A stretch of 64,000 nucleotides of DNA, from positions 6,386,001 through 6,450,000 of the forward strand of contig VNWV01000001.1 of the NCBI GenBank assembly GCA_009801085.1. The letters are read 5' to 3'. The notes beneath the pieces were generated by a model. It did not search any database. It was given only the letters and a program-made list of their open reading frames with translations, and had not been told where the DNA came from. Positions within the stretch are counted from its first letter, which is position 1, and each line of letters begins with the position of its first letter. Both the position numbers and the translations under genes were made by a program. Positions 22,567 to 35,146 of this stretch are shown here, in pieces. Source of the DNA: Lasiodiplodia sp. COLG20. Its lineage: Eukaryota > Ascomycota > Dothideomycetes > Botryosphaeriales > Botryosphaeriaceae.

Positions 22567-25500
22567 TCGTTTTTCTTCTTCTTCAACCCTCTTCTTTTGA
22601 TTGTAGCATAATTTTTGGGAGGGATTACTTTGGATTAATTAGCTAAAAGCATCGTACGCTAGGGCCCAAGCATTGTCGATTATTCACCTGGCCGAGGAGC
22701 TAGAGCTGGGTTGTTTGATGAAGAGAAAAGTAATGGTCAAGGGACAGTTAAATAGCGGTACAGAATAGCTACTAGAAGACAGCGACAACTGAATGATAAT
22801 GACTCTCCTACTATATTTAGCATCATACTTACTACTATCTCGTTAGTGAATGCTTCTAGCTGCTGTCACTAGTATCGTTGACCAATTATATCCTATCTTG
22901 AAAAAGCGAGTCGGATAGGAAGTGCTGACACAGCCAACGAATGATGTTTAAAAAGTGGCCTGGCGGAAAACAAACTTGAACAAAGCCGTTTTCTTGATTT
23001 CTCCAATAGTGAGTATGGAGCATCAAAATTTCACCCGGGTTTAAATCTACGACACGTCTTTGCAATAACCTTGGCGTTGTTGTTGAAAGTCTTGTCCAGA
23101 CGTTTTTTTTTTTTTTTTACTGTCAGAATTAGTAAGCGAATTGACCTCATATGTAGCACACGTACGCACATACAACTTCCTCTATCATCACTCTTTCTCG
23201 CCGTAAAATTTTAACGAGAAGGCCGCCTTTTCAAACCATTGTACAATGCAGCTACGATCACATAGTGCGTAGTTCATAGCAATTATTAAGACGTCAAGAG
23301 GCCAGCGGCCACGACATTAGGCGCACGGATAACCAACGGCGATATGTGCGGACTTGAGCGCCCTGTCTCTTCTATCATGAAGTGCGATTTTGCTTGGAGA
23401 AGGGAAATGCGCGGCCGGATGTGGAGTGAGATGTTTGGGGGTATGGTAGGGGGGAAGAGTTGGAAGATGACTTTTGGAAGGTGGTTGGTAGACGTGGATA
23501 CCTGCGTCTTTGGGCGGAGTTAAGCGGATTTTCCGACGGAGAAAGCGTTGAGGTAGGGATTGATGCGTTGGTATTATGTGGGGATGTGGCGAGGAACTCC
23601 TTTTTTTTTTCCCTCCTTCTACTTTCGAACAAGACGGTTGTGTAAGAAAATCACATTGCTAAAAGACTGAGCACTGCAATTGATACTCCCAATGAAGATT
23701 CGGGTTGTTTTCCTTAAGATTCGGAGAGGGTGGGATAGATCGTCTCTGTAGCTCTCGTGGTTGCTCAAGTGTGAACAGCTGGGAAAGAACCAGATCCTCG
23801 TACGATGGTGATGCTAATAGCCGGACGAGGATGGCGTGAGAAGAATTCATACCGAATCTTCTCCGCTAGTGCCGAATAGGGAGGCTTCTGGAAAGCTTTG
23901 TGGTGGTTTGAGCCAGGGTGCAAGCCGCATCATGAGCTACCGTATCCTGAGCCTGGCCCTGGAAGAGAACACTCTCAGACTGTATTCTCTGTGTCAACAA
24001 TTCTCGTGCAATACACAGTTGGTATTCCGTGGGGATTCAGCAGTTGGAAAGGAGACAGTAAGTGTGTTGTAGCATAGAGACACTTGGCTTATCCCTTATT
24101 TTTTTTTCTTGGCTCGTCAACGAGGTGGGGTCCCACACTTGCCATCAAATACTTTATGTCATCCCCAAAGCATGAATGCCTAAGATACCACTAGAAAGAA
24201 GAGGCAACCTTGTCAGGAAGACGCATCGGCTCTCTCTTCCCTCTAACGTCTAGGTAATACACGAAGTTGTTCTCAAAAGACGCGTGGATAGCAGATCTCG
24301 GAAGATGGCTGAGAAAAACTAAAGGGACATGAAAACAAGGCCGGCGGCAAAACCGACAATGCCGACCGGCTCTCGTTCCACGCTGGCGGGAAAGTAAAGA
24401 CCGGTTCTTCTGTGGCGCTAGTGTGTGGCCAATTGCTTCGCCTACCTTTTCCAGTCGAGAAAGTATGCTGTAGAAAACACTGCATGAGGCGAACAGTAGA
24501 GCGTATTTGCAATCATTGGGCCGGCACACTATAATGTGCGGCATATTGTTCGGCTTCTATGCATGCTTGACAAGTAGCAACGTGTTAGCGGTCTGCGTTT
24601 TTTTCCTTTTTTTTTTTCCCCTGCTGTTCATCAACTCCGAGACACCATTTTTGTGGGAACGGCGCGGCGCAGCGCGGACCATATGCGCCGACGATGAGAG
24701 TTGCAGACGAGAAAGGGGGTATGTATGGTGATAGGACAACACATCGAGAGGGGCCTTGTCAGGGAGCGCCAAGCACGGAGTGGGCCAGCGAGATCTTCTC
24801 ATGAGAGATATCAACCCATCATCATAATAGGTGCCCAACTGGTGTGGGTAGGGTGGATGTTCGCTGGACGAAAACGAAAAAGCCGCACGCCGTGCCTTGG
24901 TTTCAGCAAATGCCGATGTGTTGTAGGTGTGGAGATGCAAAAACAAAGCAGCGGAGAAAAGAAAGTGAGAGAAATGCGATGATCTCGGAGAAGGGGGGGT
25001 TGTGGTGGGTGGGGGAGAGGAAACGTGTGTGGAGGCGCGCAGGAGGAGGCTCCGCTTTGAGCTATGGCGGGGCAGTCGGTGATGATGAGACGCGCTCCGA
25101 CGCTTGGAAAGGACGGCGACGAGAGCGGCGATGATGATGATGGGCTCTCGCTCGCTCACGCGACGCTCGGGCACTGACGTCATCGCTTATGCCATCCAGT
25201 TCCTGGCTGAGACATCACGACACTTCCTTATCGGGGCATCTCCAGCGGCTAGAACGCCGAACCCCCTTCATTGATGAGGGAAGTTCATTGCGAAGGGGCG
25301 CCCGACGAGAGAGATAGCATCACATAGAGATAAGTGACGCAATGAACTCGTATAGACTCTGTTCATTCTTCCCTCTCGTTATTGATGAGCGGATAATCGC
25401 TCCCAAACTCTCTGTCGCACCGAAACAGCGCCCGCTCCCTCGCGATCGTTCGGTTGACATATGACGTCTTGCCCCTGAATGCAGTGCAGCGTAGCGCACT

Positions 25501-26314
25501 CGGAACCATTTTCTCGTTTTCAGTTTTCTCGTCTCCCAGTTTCGCCGAGTCGGTAGCGTAAGGGAAAAAGATACCTCCACCACCAAAGCGCCGAGAAGGT
25601 CCTTGCGGAGGCCGTGTAAATCACCGAAAAGGGAGCGAGCGGAGACCAGCGCGCGGGTTTCCCCGTTCTGTGGGAGGATCTGTGTGATAACGAGAATCTC
25701 CGCTTGATGTGCCCCGTGCCCCACAAACAAACGCCTACCACACATCTTGTAACGGTAGTCCAGAAAATAAGCGACTGCAACTCAATTACTGAGGCATTTC
25801 GTCATTGGGGTCCGGTGTCTCGGTAATTGGGACAATCCGCAACACGTCGCTGGGCTGATCGTCCAAATGTTCAGATTTTGATGGTCTCGGCCGAATTGGG
25901 GCGGTCGGAGAAATGTTGAACATGCGCGCACCGTGGAACAGCTGCCCTCCCTTCACCCCTCGCAACATCTCTTCACTGGTCTCCCTTGATCACAGGCAAA
26001 TGGGAAAATCATGTTGTATGTGTAGCGTCGAAGGACAGTGGGTATTCGCATTAAGACTAAAATAACTCTTCCCCTTCTCTTTGGGTATTCTAGATTGTCT
26101 AGACGTATCTTTCAGAGAAAATAAACCGTTTTCCCCCCCCCCCCTTCACAACCGGATTCACTCTTCCATCCGATTCCAATGTTTGGAACTTTCCTCATCG
26201 TTAGAGATAGTGGTAGTAGATATTGTTACAAGCGGAAAAATCATCAACCCCGCACATATTACACCGCTGCTGTATGCAAGTAAAAAATTTCAATCTCAAG
26301 AAAAAACGTCAACT
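22567..26314. other. Intergenic, about 3.7 kb
   Basis: This is the convergent gap between the oxidase and the hexose transporter. 22600-23320 is AT-rich. A run of 16 T lies at 23103-23118 and a run of 12 C at 26133-26144. Several T-rich tracts occur around 23600, 24100 and 24600. A short minus-strand frame (25968-25786, 60 codons) looks protein-like but matches nothing I know. I see no supported gene, tRNA or transposon. Confidence 0.5.
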
Positions 26315-28106
26315 TCATGCCTGAGCCTCGCCATTCTCGTGGTGAATGCTCTGGCCACGGACACCGCCGAGACCGGACTCCTGGTCCTTGACGATGGTCC
26401 TGCCGCCGGGGCCGAGGTGCAGAGAGTCGGTGTTGGGGGCACCGTCGGCGTTGAGGCTGCTGCCGTCCCAGCTGGCCGAAGTGATGGGGTTGACGTGCAG
26501 CACGTACATGGTGTCGATCTCCTCGAGCGAGCGGCCCTTGGTCTCCATCATGAAGAAGTAGACGATCCAGAACAGAGCGAAGCAAGAGGCACCGAAGACG
26601 AGACCGTAGAAGTAGTCAATGTCGTTGGTGATGAAGGTCGAGAAGAACGAGATCAGGAAGTTGAACAGCCAGTTGGAGGCAGTAGCAAGGGCGATGGCCG
26701 TGGCACGGTAGCGGGCGGGGTACAGCTCACCAACGACGGCCCAGACCAGAGGACCCCAGGTAATGGCGAAGGCGACGATGAACAGGCAGGTGAAGACAAT
26801 CATGATCTGACCGGCCTGCGAATCGTTGGTGCCGTCGCCGTTGGGCAGCATGTAGTGACCAATGAAGGCGTAGATGAAGAGACACATGAACATCCAGGCA
26901 GCGCCGACCATCAGACACTTGCGGCGACCGCAGTGCTCGACAACCCACAGCGCGATGAAGGTAGCGCCAACGTTGACCGAGCCCAGAATGATCGACGTGA
27001 CGTAAGAGTTGGACAGACCAGTGGCCTCGAAGATGGTGGTACCGTAGTAGAAGAAGTAGTTGGCACCCGTGAGTTGCTGGCCAGCCTGGAGGACCATGCC
27101 GAGAATGGTGCGGTAAAGCATGCGGGGGCCAGTGAAGACCTCGTACCAGTGGTGTTCGCCGCCAGCCTTCTCAGCCTGCTGCTTCTCCTCAATGTCCTGG
27201 ATGTCCTTGTTGATCTCATCGTCATCGGGGGCGCAGTTGTTCAGGCGAGCCATGATGTTGCGGGCCTCGTCCACGCGACCCATGCGGTAGAGCCAGCGAG
27301 GGGACTCGGGCATGAACAGGATCGAGGAGCCCAGAAGGATGGCCCAGAGGGCGGAGAGACCGTTGGGAATGCGCCATTGAGCACTGTTGCTGTATGAGTC
27401 CTCAGTACCGTAGGTGACCTGTTCAAAATGGGTTAGCGAATGCGGGAACGGTAAGGCGGAGCGGGCCGGGGCTTACCATGTAGGCGGTCCAGATACCAAG
27501 GGTGATGAACAGCTGGTAGGAGGCGACGACGGCAGCACGGATGCTCTTGGGGACGGACTCGGACTGGTACATGGGAACGCAGGTGGAGAGCGAACCAATA
27601 CCGAGACCAGCAACCAATCTGCCGACGGCGAACTGGGCCCAGACGTCCTTGGAGGTGATTTCGATGATGACACCGACGATGTAGAAGAAAGCCCAGAACG
27701 AGATGGAGAACTTGCGGCCCATCTTGTCGGCAAGAGGGGCAGAGCAGAGGCAGCCAAGCAGGGTACCAATGCAGAGGAGACCGACAATGGTGCCGGAGCG
27801 AGCAGGGCTGAACTTTCCGTGGTCGGCGAAGCGGTTCTTGAAGTCGGTCATGGCCATGATACCAGAGATCTGACCAGACTCGTAGCCGAACATGAAACCA
27901 CCCATCGAGGCAATGGCACCCACGATCCAAGCGATGGCGGGGGCCTTTCTTGCGGCGAGGGCAGGCCTCGTCTGAAAGTTGCCGGCGGTGGGCAGCTCAG
28001 TCTTGGAGCCATTGCGAGGGGAATCGGTGGGAGTGGTCTCGGCAGGCGAGCCCTTCTCGTGGACAGCATCCGCTGCCGGATCTGACTTCTTGTTGAAGAG
28101 GCCCAT
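26315..28106 (-). CDS. MFS hexose/monosaccharide transporter
   Basis: Two exons, 28106-27477 and 27418-26315, encode 577 residues. I chose MGLFNKKS at 28106; the open frame upstream has no better start, and this Met follows a TATA box by 125 bp. Twelve membrane helices are evident. Sugar-porter signatures are FMFGYESGQISG in TM1, DKMGRKFS between TM2 and TM3, GRLVAGLGIGSLSTCVPMYQ, MPESPRWLYRMGR after TM6, QQLTGANYFFYYG in TM7 and METKGRSLEEID after TM12. The N-terminus is about 60 residues and the C-terminus about 65. Both are hydrophilic, and the C-terminus is too short for an Rgt2/Snf3-type glucose sensor. Likely function: plasma-membrane uptake of glucose or related hexoses by proton symport or facilitated diffusion. 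Substrate and affinity class are not visible. Confidence 0.93.
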
Positions 28107-31100
28107 TTTGGGTGGAGGTGGCCCGTGTGTGAGTGTGGTTGGCAGGCACGGGAGTGCAATGTATGTATTGATTGTGTGAAGTGTGTAGAACAAGTGAAGA
28201 TAGAAGGCAGCTCTACGGTTGGGGTCGAGGATTTATATGCCCGGGGCTGGAGAAAGCCGGGCAGTGGGTTAATCGGGGTTAACCATGGGGCAAAGGGATA
28301 GACAGCGGAGGATGATTCCGGCCGGGGCCCACGCCGTCACGGGGCGTGCAGACATCTCCAGATGGGAGGTCGGGTCTGCCTGGTGGGGGATGCTACTCAG
28401 TGCGGCCGGGTCGAGGCGCGGAGGTTGTACGGCCTGTCAGTCGCGGGTCTGGCGACAGGGCAGGCCGGTGGTGCGTGAGCCGGCCAAATTGGCACAGGGG
28501 CCCCACCCGCTCCCGAGAATCCGCCTGCGCACGCCGAGACGTCTGCCCACCTCGCGCCCAACACCACCGTGACCGCCCTCACCACTGCCGACCCCGGCTC
28601 CGCATCCAGAAAAGCCTCCACGGAGCTCGGATGCTGCGCTGCGATGCTGCACGCGCTCGCGACACGCCTGTCCGCGTGCGCCCCCATCGTGAGCACACGC
28701 GAGATGGTGTTGCGGCCACGCACGCCCGCTGAGCTGCTCTCGCTAGTGTCGACGCATGCAGGTCCGCCTTTCCGCGCTGGGACGAAGACGCGGCAGGGAA
28801 GAGCGCTCGTCCAAGGTCGATGGTCGCCGGGCGGCGAGCAGGCATGGCCAATGGTAGCCGGCGCTGGCGCGGAAAAGCGGTATTTCCGTAGGGCTGAGAC
28901 GGAAGCTACGCACAGCGATCCACCATCGATCCACTGCTCCCTGGCCGCACCGCGACTTGTTGGCGCGCCGGCGTCTCTGCTGCTCGCAGAAATTTTTCTC
29001 GAAGCCAGATCTGCGCCAGGCAGCCTCGCCATCAGCGTGAAACGGCGAGCCGCGACAGCGAAATTTCGCGTCTGACGTCAACGCGGCCGGCAATAATGAA
29101 TAACCTGCGGCTGACGGACGGCCCGGCAAGCGGCCAGTTAGAGCCGCCCCGAAGATCTACCTCGCCCGAGGAGCGACGGTCTGGCGGCTCCGTCGCGAGC
29201 GCTCTGCGCACACCGACACGCTAGAGCTAGGCTGCATCGTGGCCATCGCAATCTGCAAGTTGCACTCGCTAGCCGGTCAGTACCAATGCAGCGCCGTGCC
29301 TCGCCGCCTTGTCGCATCGACGCCACCGCGGCTGCCGCCAAGTTCGCCAGCGCCAGTCGGTGGTGATCCTCGCGCGGGTGGCTGCTGACGGCTGGGCTTG
29401 GCGCGCGCGGTGGCGCCGGTGCCCCTGACGAAAAAAGTCTTCGGTAGCCTGAATCGCCTGCCGAGCCGCGTCGAACGACATTGCGAAAATAGGAATAGGT
29501 AGCTGCCACAAACGATTCCGGAACGTTGAGCGGCAAGGAACACGGCAGCCAGCCTGATAGCTTTGCGCCTCTCGTCTGTTAGCCTCGTTTGCGGTTTTGT
29601 TGGTTGTTGATGTTCGTGGTGCGTGCCTGCGCTCGGCGCCGCTGCCGATGCCCGCTGCCGTTTCTTCGCCGCGCTCGTACGAAACGCCGTGCGGCTCTGC
29701 CCGCTTGTCACCAGATCACGGCACCGCAGACCCTGAGAGCGCCAGATTCACGCCACCCGTCGGATTCTTCAGCAGCGCCTGGGCTGCCGTCAGAGGCGTT
29801 CGGTCGCTCGAAACGGGCGTTCCGACCGCACCGCCGGCGGGTGCCGAGCCAGAGTTTGCGTTTGCTGCTGATGAAGCCTCCATCCTCACGGCGGCGCGCC
29901 TCGCCCAGTTGCAAGGCCCGGAGGAGATTCCCGTTCTAAAGCCGTGCGCATGCATGACGCGAGCCAGGACCATGCATCCGGGCCGAAGTGCTCACGTAAA
30001 GGTGGGTTTCGCGACATCAATATGCAACTTCGGAGCTGAAGGAGCGCCGACAGCGCCAGTCCGAGTCCACGTTGCGCCTGCTACCGGGTCCACTCCTAAC
30101 GCTCCTCTTCGGTCAGCTCCACTTGGTGCCCTCCACCACGGAGCCCGATGGTGGGAGAGTGGGCAGATTGCCCCCAGCGGAGAGGAAGAAAGGGGGGGAG
30201 ATGAGGAGCCTCCGGACGGAGATGCTGCACTCCATGTCTCTCCAGGCTCCCACACTCTCCGCAACGCTTGCTCCAGGTGTCTCCAGCTTCCCCCAGTAGC
30301 GTTATCAGCGTGCCCCAGACTCAACCACGAGGTCGGTATCGCGTTGTGACGGTCGCGTGTCCCCGCGTGAGATTCTGTCCCGCCTGTGAAATCGCTGTTC
30401 CCGCGCGGTCTGCACCGCCCAGCCTGTTCCCTCGCTCAATTCGCTCGTCGAAACGCCCGCTCTGCCGTCGCGCCGATGCTCGGACGCAAGTGGTGAGCGC
30501 CCGAAGTTGAGGCGTCGGAGATGAAGCGCGATGCGGAGAAGGTCGAGTGCCCGGTGGAATTTGCCATTAGGCGCGTGAGCTAGAAAATGAGGCTATGAGT
30601 AATGCCGTGCCCATGGGGTGTGCGCTATTTCTCCGTCGCTTGCGAGCTGTGCGGGTGAGGTGAGGCGAGCGAGAGGTGGCCTTCGCGCCAGCATGGAGAC
30701 CGTTGATCGCAAACTAGATCGGCTCCAGACTCCACGCCCACGCTGAGGGGCCCCTCGAAAGACAACGCGCTTAGATCTAGATGGATGTCTTGCATCTGGC
30801 CTGTGTCCATCTCAGCATCGCAGCGAGCCAGCGTGGAAGGAGCCAGGCGCCGGAGATTGCGGACATAAGAGACAGAGGGGTGGAGTGAAGGTAGAATCGG
30901 CGCGACCGCCAATGCAAAGATACAGCGCGAGTAAACAGAAGGAGCAAGACATGAGCTGGAAGAGAGACATGCAGACTCACAGCGTTGGCGGTGTTGTGCT
31001 TATCTCACCGTCGTTGGCGTTGCACGGCGGCCATCCCGATCTGGAGACCACCACATGCGCTGCCGGCCTGGCATTGTTTGCTTGCGCGTATATCATCTCA

Positions 31101-31185
31101 GCGCAATCGCGTTGAAAAAAAGTGGTTGTGTCGGACGACAATAATCGACCGGAGAATCCTCAGCGTGCTCCTTCTGTCGGCGAAA
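28107..31185. other. Intergenic, about 3.1 kb, GC-rich
   Basis: Beyond the transporter promoter, this is a GC-rich desert. Long frames exist on both strands (for example plus 29597-30349 and minus 29032-28397), but their Arg/Ala/Pro/Ser composition and mutual overlap point to chance. I see no conserved motif. Confidence 0.45.
28231..28246 (-). promoter_or_regulatory. TATA box with adjoining CreA-like site, hexose transporter promoter
   Basis: The minus strand reads ATATAAAT at about 28237-28231, 125 bp before the start codon. Next to it, 28241-28246 reads ccgggg, which fits SYGGRG, the carbon-catabolite-repressor (CreA) consensus. A further match is gtgggg near 28383. The TATA position is convincing. 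The CreA sites are short and common in GC-rich DNA, so glucose repression is only inferred. Confidence 0.45.
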
Positions 31186-31470
31186 ATGGGCATCGGTCCT
31201 TCTCGGCATCGCGGCGGGCGGCGGGAGCGAAAGCGTCGCAGCGGCAGACATTACAGGCTGGGGTGCGTCTGCCACTGCACGCTGTACGAGTGCGGGCACC
31301 TGGGACATCGATTCGAGCGTTGTGCGGAGCACCCCGACTGCTCGCACATGTACGACGATCCATGGCACTTTCCTCCCGCACCGGGGAATTTAACGACCGG
31401 GGTGTGCGAAGATTGCCGAGAGCAGGGAAAACGGTGTGTCGGGAGCGACATTCGGACATCGACGGCCTGA
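31186..31470 (+). CDS. Small Cys/His-rich protein, unrecognised
   Basis: This is a 94-residue open frame starting at an ATG. A basic N-terminus of about 25 residues (RHRGGRRERKRRSGRHYR) is followed by a dense Cys/His core: CVCHC, then YECGHLGHRFERC, then HPDCSHMYDDPWHFPP, then GVCEDCREQGKRC. The paired Cys-x-C, C-x2-C and interspersed His suggest a small metal-binding fold. The spacing recalls short uncharacterised fungal proteins with a YxCGH motif, but I cannot name a family. It stands alone in a 7-kb desert, so upstream exons or complete absence of expression are both possible. Long frames on the opposite strand overlap it (minus 31873-31160), but they are Arg/Pro-rich and look like shadows. 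The function is unknown. Confidence 0.45.
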   Translation: MGIGPSRHRGGRRERKRRSGRHYRLGCVCHCTLYECGHLGHRFERCAEHPDCSHMYDDPWHFPPAPGNLTTGVCEDCREQGKRCVGSDIRTSTA

Positions 31471-34400
31471 GGCAGGGAGCGGCGGCGTGTGGCAGTCTTA
31501 TGGGCGTGCTGCGGTGAGGAATTGGTGGTGTGACGGGGCGGGCGAAAAGTTGGCTGGCATGCGGTGCCCCGTGGAGAGAGGTTAGTTTTGTATGGAGTTC
31601 GTGTGGAGAATCGGGGCTGGGGTCTGGGGCGGATCTCCCTTTTAACCCGCTTGGCGACCGAGCCCCTTCGCAACACTCTGCACCGATGGCTGACTCGCCC
31701 ACAAAAAATAAAAGCGCCACACCGGGAATGACTTCAGCCTGAAAAAAGGGTCTCCTGGAGAAAGCCGCGCCCCGGACCCCAGATCCATCCAATCTAGCTA
31801 CCAATCCAGTTGAACGTCCGTCCGTGTGACCTCCAGCATTCTCCACATCCACCACGGCAACTCGCACGCCCACCGCTCACGGCCTCCCGCGCCCGGTTTC
31901 TGCACACCATCCCATCGCTCTCCCAGCCCGATCTGCCCGACGCCAGGACGCTGGCTCGCGCGCGGCTGCTTCCGTCCCAACGGTGCCTGCACAAGTCATT
32001 GTCCTTGATCGTGCGCCCATCTCCCGCCCAAACTGTACCCACACGCTGCTTGATCCAACATCATCGTGGAAAATCGATTCCGCCGAGCTCCACACGCACA
32101 CCGGCCGCAAAATCCTTCAGTGTTCTCCGCGCTCTCACTTCTCGTCCTGCAGCGCACTTGCATACCCATTGCAACTTGCCGTTCCTCCGTCCGTACTACC
32201 TCGGGCCACGCTGCGCCGAAGGCTTTCTCGCCCCCGAGTCTGACTGGGCGCGCCGACGCACACGCGCCCTCGACGCCCCTTTACGGTCAAATGCCCTGGC
32301 GCCTCCTTCCTCTGCGCCGCGTCCTTCCGCGCCTCTGTGAGGAAATACTCCCGTTGTCCCGACTTCTAAGCCCCGAAACTTTGTTTTGACTTCACTCTCT
32401 CGCCCCTTTGCAAGCGGTGTGGAGGGGCAAAGCCCGGAGATAAAGGAGCCGCGTCGTGTCCGGGGAAGTGCAAACCACCGAGATTCTTCTCTCTAGACAT
32501 ATGCGCTCTCTTCGCTTTGGAAAACTAAGTAGAAATCGTGCATCTGTACATCCCGATCAGAAGCAATGATTCGCCAAATACATTACTGCATCTCTTCCAA
32601 TCGCTGACCTCCGCCGCCCACAGCCTCGATTTCGTCCAATAACGTCGCAAAACCCCTGCTGTGACTTCCCTTCCCGGCCGCCTGACACCCTTTTGAAGAA
32701 GAAAAGCATCCTTGATCAGGCGGACTCCCAATTGCCTTAAGTCAGAAAAATCAGCCGAGAGGAAGATGAGAGCATCGGCTCCCCATACTTCGTTTCTCCG
32801 GCAGAGCACAACGCATTTCTCCAGCGCCACGGATCCAACAGGACCTGCCTTGGCCATGAAATTTCTGCAGAATCTGACCCAACGGGAGAAGCCGCGTAGG
32901 AAAAGCCGTCCCACCCACCGTCGTCACCACCAAGGTCGTGCGGATGCGCGGAAGTAGACCGGCATAACGTTATCGCTGTTGCCTGCTCCCGTTGAGGCGA
33001 ACCCGGCATATTTTGCCAAGTGCTGAGGCTCTCGAGGGGATCATCCCACTAGTGCCAGATGAGGGACGCGGGTATACGGCAGCTGTGTTCGTAGCGGAGA
33101 ACCGTGCCAGCCGTGCCTGAGGCTAACGCAATGCTCCAAACCTAATATGCTTGGCTCCTTTCTTTTAACCTCAACTCATAATTCTTTCGCAATATCTGAG
33201 AGCTCACTTCCAGCCATCTCGCACGTTCTGAGGGGTTCCCAAAAGCTCAACGACTAAGCGATGAATCATGGCCCCATCGACAGCAATGAGCAGCAAAATC
33301 ATCCTTTCCCCGCCGTCAGCCACAGCCTCGCAGACTCATCCCGGTCTCGGACCCGAGTTCTCGCGTACGGCAGCACAACACAAAGCTGTTGTGTAAGGAG
33401 ACAAGCAAGAGAGAAAAACGCTGTACCTCATCACCCACAGTACGCGTATGTACATACGTACAGTACACGCATGCAACACACGACACGCATAGTGCATGCA
33501 TGTGCCAAGCTTCCTTCTTACCTTCTTCCCGCTGCCGCCAAGTGCGTAAGCATCTCATGACTCGTAAGTCCCTTCCTTCTTCGTCATGGCTTACCCTGCA
33601 CGTCACCAGCCCTGTGGCGGCCTCGAGCCGAGCGGCTTGACGGTTGATAGGTTGGTGGAACATGACCCTACGGGCTTCGGCTCCGCGCAGTACGTACATA
33701 TACATCCTGTCTATCGTGAGGCAGGTATAGGAGAATCAGACGAGCATAATGCCGGCGGGTCGATATTAATTCGATGCGACACGAAGCGATGCAGGAGATC
33801 GATCGGATGAGATTATGACGGAAACCAAGTGAGGGAGAGCAAATGTCTGAGATCGGTAGACATTTGATTTTTGCCACACGTTCAAGTTTCTATCGATTCT
33901 TTCTCGCCAAGCAATGTTCGGAGGTAGTTGTGTCAACTCTACACGGCACGGCGACTCAAAAAAGAAAACAATGAACGGGTGGCGGCGCCTCCGAACCACT
34001 CCACGCACTTGAAGAAAATGAAGACGAAATAGAAGTGGAAGGAATCGAAGGAGCCGCGCGTAAGCAACGCCACGCCTACGCTTGTGGGAATACGAGGTCA
34101 AGTTTGGTTCGCTTGGTGTGGCTTGAAGGGTAAACGGAGCTCGTGGGGACTTGTCGAAGAAGCGTACATCCCTTGTGGAACCCAAGATGCATGACTTATA
34201 CTCGTCGTACCAAGAATAATCAACGAAAATGGCCTTAAACATTTGCCCTACTAGATTCAGTACGGATCAAACCATTTTCGTCATCCTACTTGATGCACAG
34301 AAAATAAAAGAGGAAAAAGAACGATCACGCGATCGAGTGCCTCTCACCATGGTGCGGAAGGAAGCAAGGAAGGATTGAAGGAATGAAGTGCTGTCGTCCA

Positions 34401-35146
34401 CTACGATCAGCGGTGATTTGCGGGAGCTACTGCAGTAAAGTAGTTAGTGGTGTCGATCGAAGGAGAACAGGCGAGAGTGTGGGGTAGCTAGTTGCGAGCT
34501 TAACCCACACGACCCCCATTCCTCGTCCCCGCGGATCAACACACGTGGTATGAAAAAGTTATTTTTGAGCACAACTAACCCTAGCGCCTTCGATCCGCCC
34601 GCAGAAGTCTATGCGATATCCCGCTCTCGCGTTTGCGGCACTAAGCGCCTCTTGCACCACCCTGCTTGGGGAAAGGGGACGTATGCATGATGGGGATTGT
34701 TCTGTCCGTTGAAGGAGCGAGTCAGATCACGGCCATAGAGGGTTCAAGAGATGTAGACTTTGCTTCGAGGAAGCAAAGAGCAATTGTATTTTCCAGGCAA
34801 ACTCGTCAAGCATAGTACCTCGAGAACTGAAACAATCTGTCGACGTCCCCTGATAAATGAGTGTGATGGAAGATGCCAACGCTGAAGAAAGAAAAACTCG
34901 TAGCTGGCCATAAGAATAGTCAAGCTGTGGGGAAAAGAAGAAGACAACTCCAGCGCTGGCCAAGGGAGCGAAGATTTGCACAGTGTTCCCCCTAGCTCGC
35001 ACAGACTACCCCCATTACCCCGAGCCATCTATGCAACACTCCTGCGATTACCTCCTTGCTGCTTTTGCTTCGCTCATCGCTCCTTCCAGTGGCGGGCTGC
35101 CGGCTTCAGCTGCTGGCAGCGGCCGATTTCACACTGGATGGCATCC
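31471..35146. other. Intergenic, about 3.7 kb
   Basis: I see no supported gene. 31700-32400 is a C-rich, Pro/Ser-biased stretch with frames on both strands. 33440-33520 is a simple-sequence patch of alternating purine and pyrimidine (tacatacgtacagtac, gtgcatgcatgtg). 33880-34330 and 34540-34960 are AT-richer. Confidence 0.45.

Noticed and set aside
24557..25183. 208-codon minus-strand frame
   Set aside because: Ser/His/Pro-rich, low complexity, and no conserved element.
26081..27397. 438-codon plus-strand frame
   Set aside because: It is an antisense shadow of the hexose transporter, rich in Val, Glu and Gly as expected from such a shadow.
29597..30349. 250-codon plus-strand frame in the desert
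   Set aside because: Pro/Ala/Ser-rich composition, mirrored by frames on the other strand, and no motif.
33440..33520. Alternating-purine patch as a possible recombination or Z-DNA site
   Set aside because: Simple sequence of this kind is common in fungal intergenic DNA and nothing around it supports a function.
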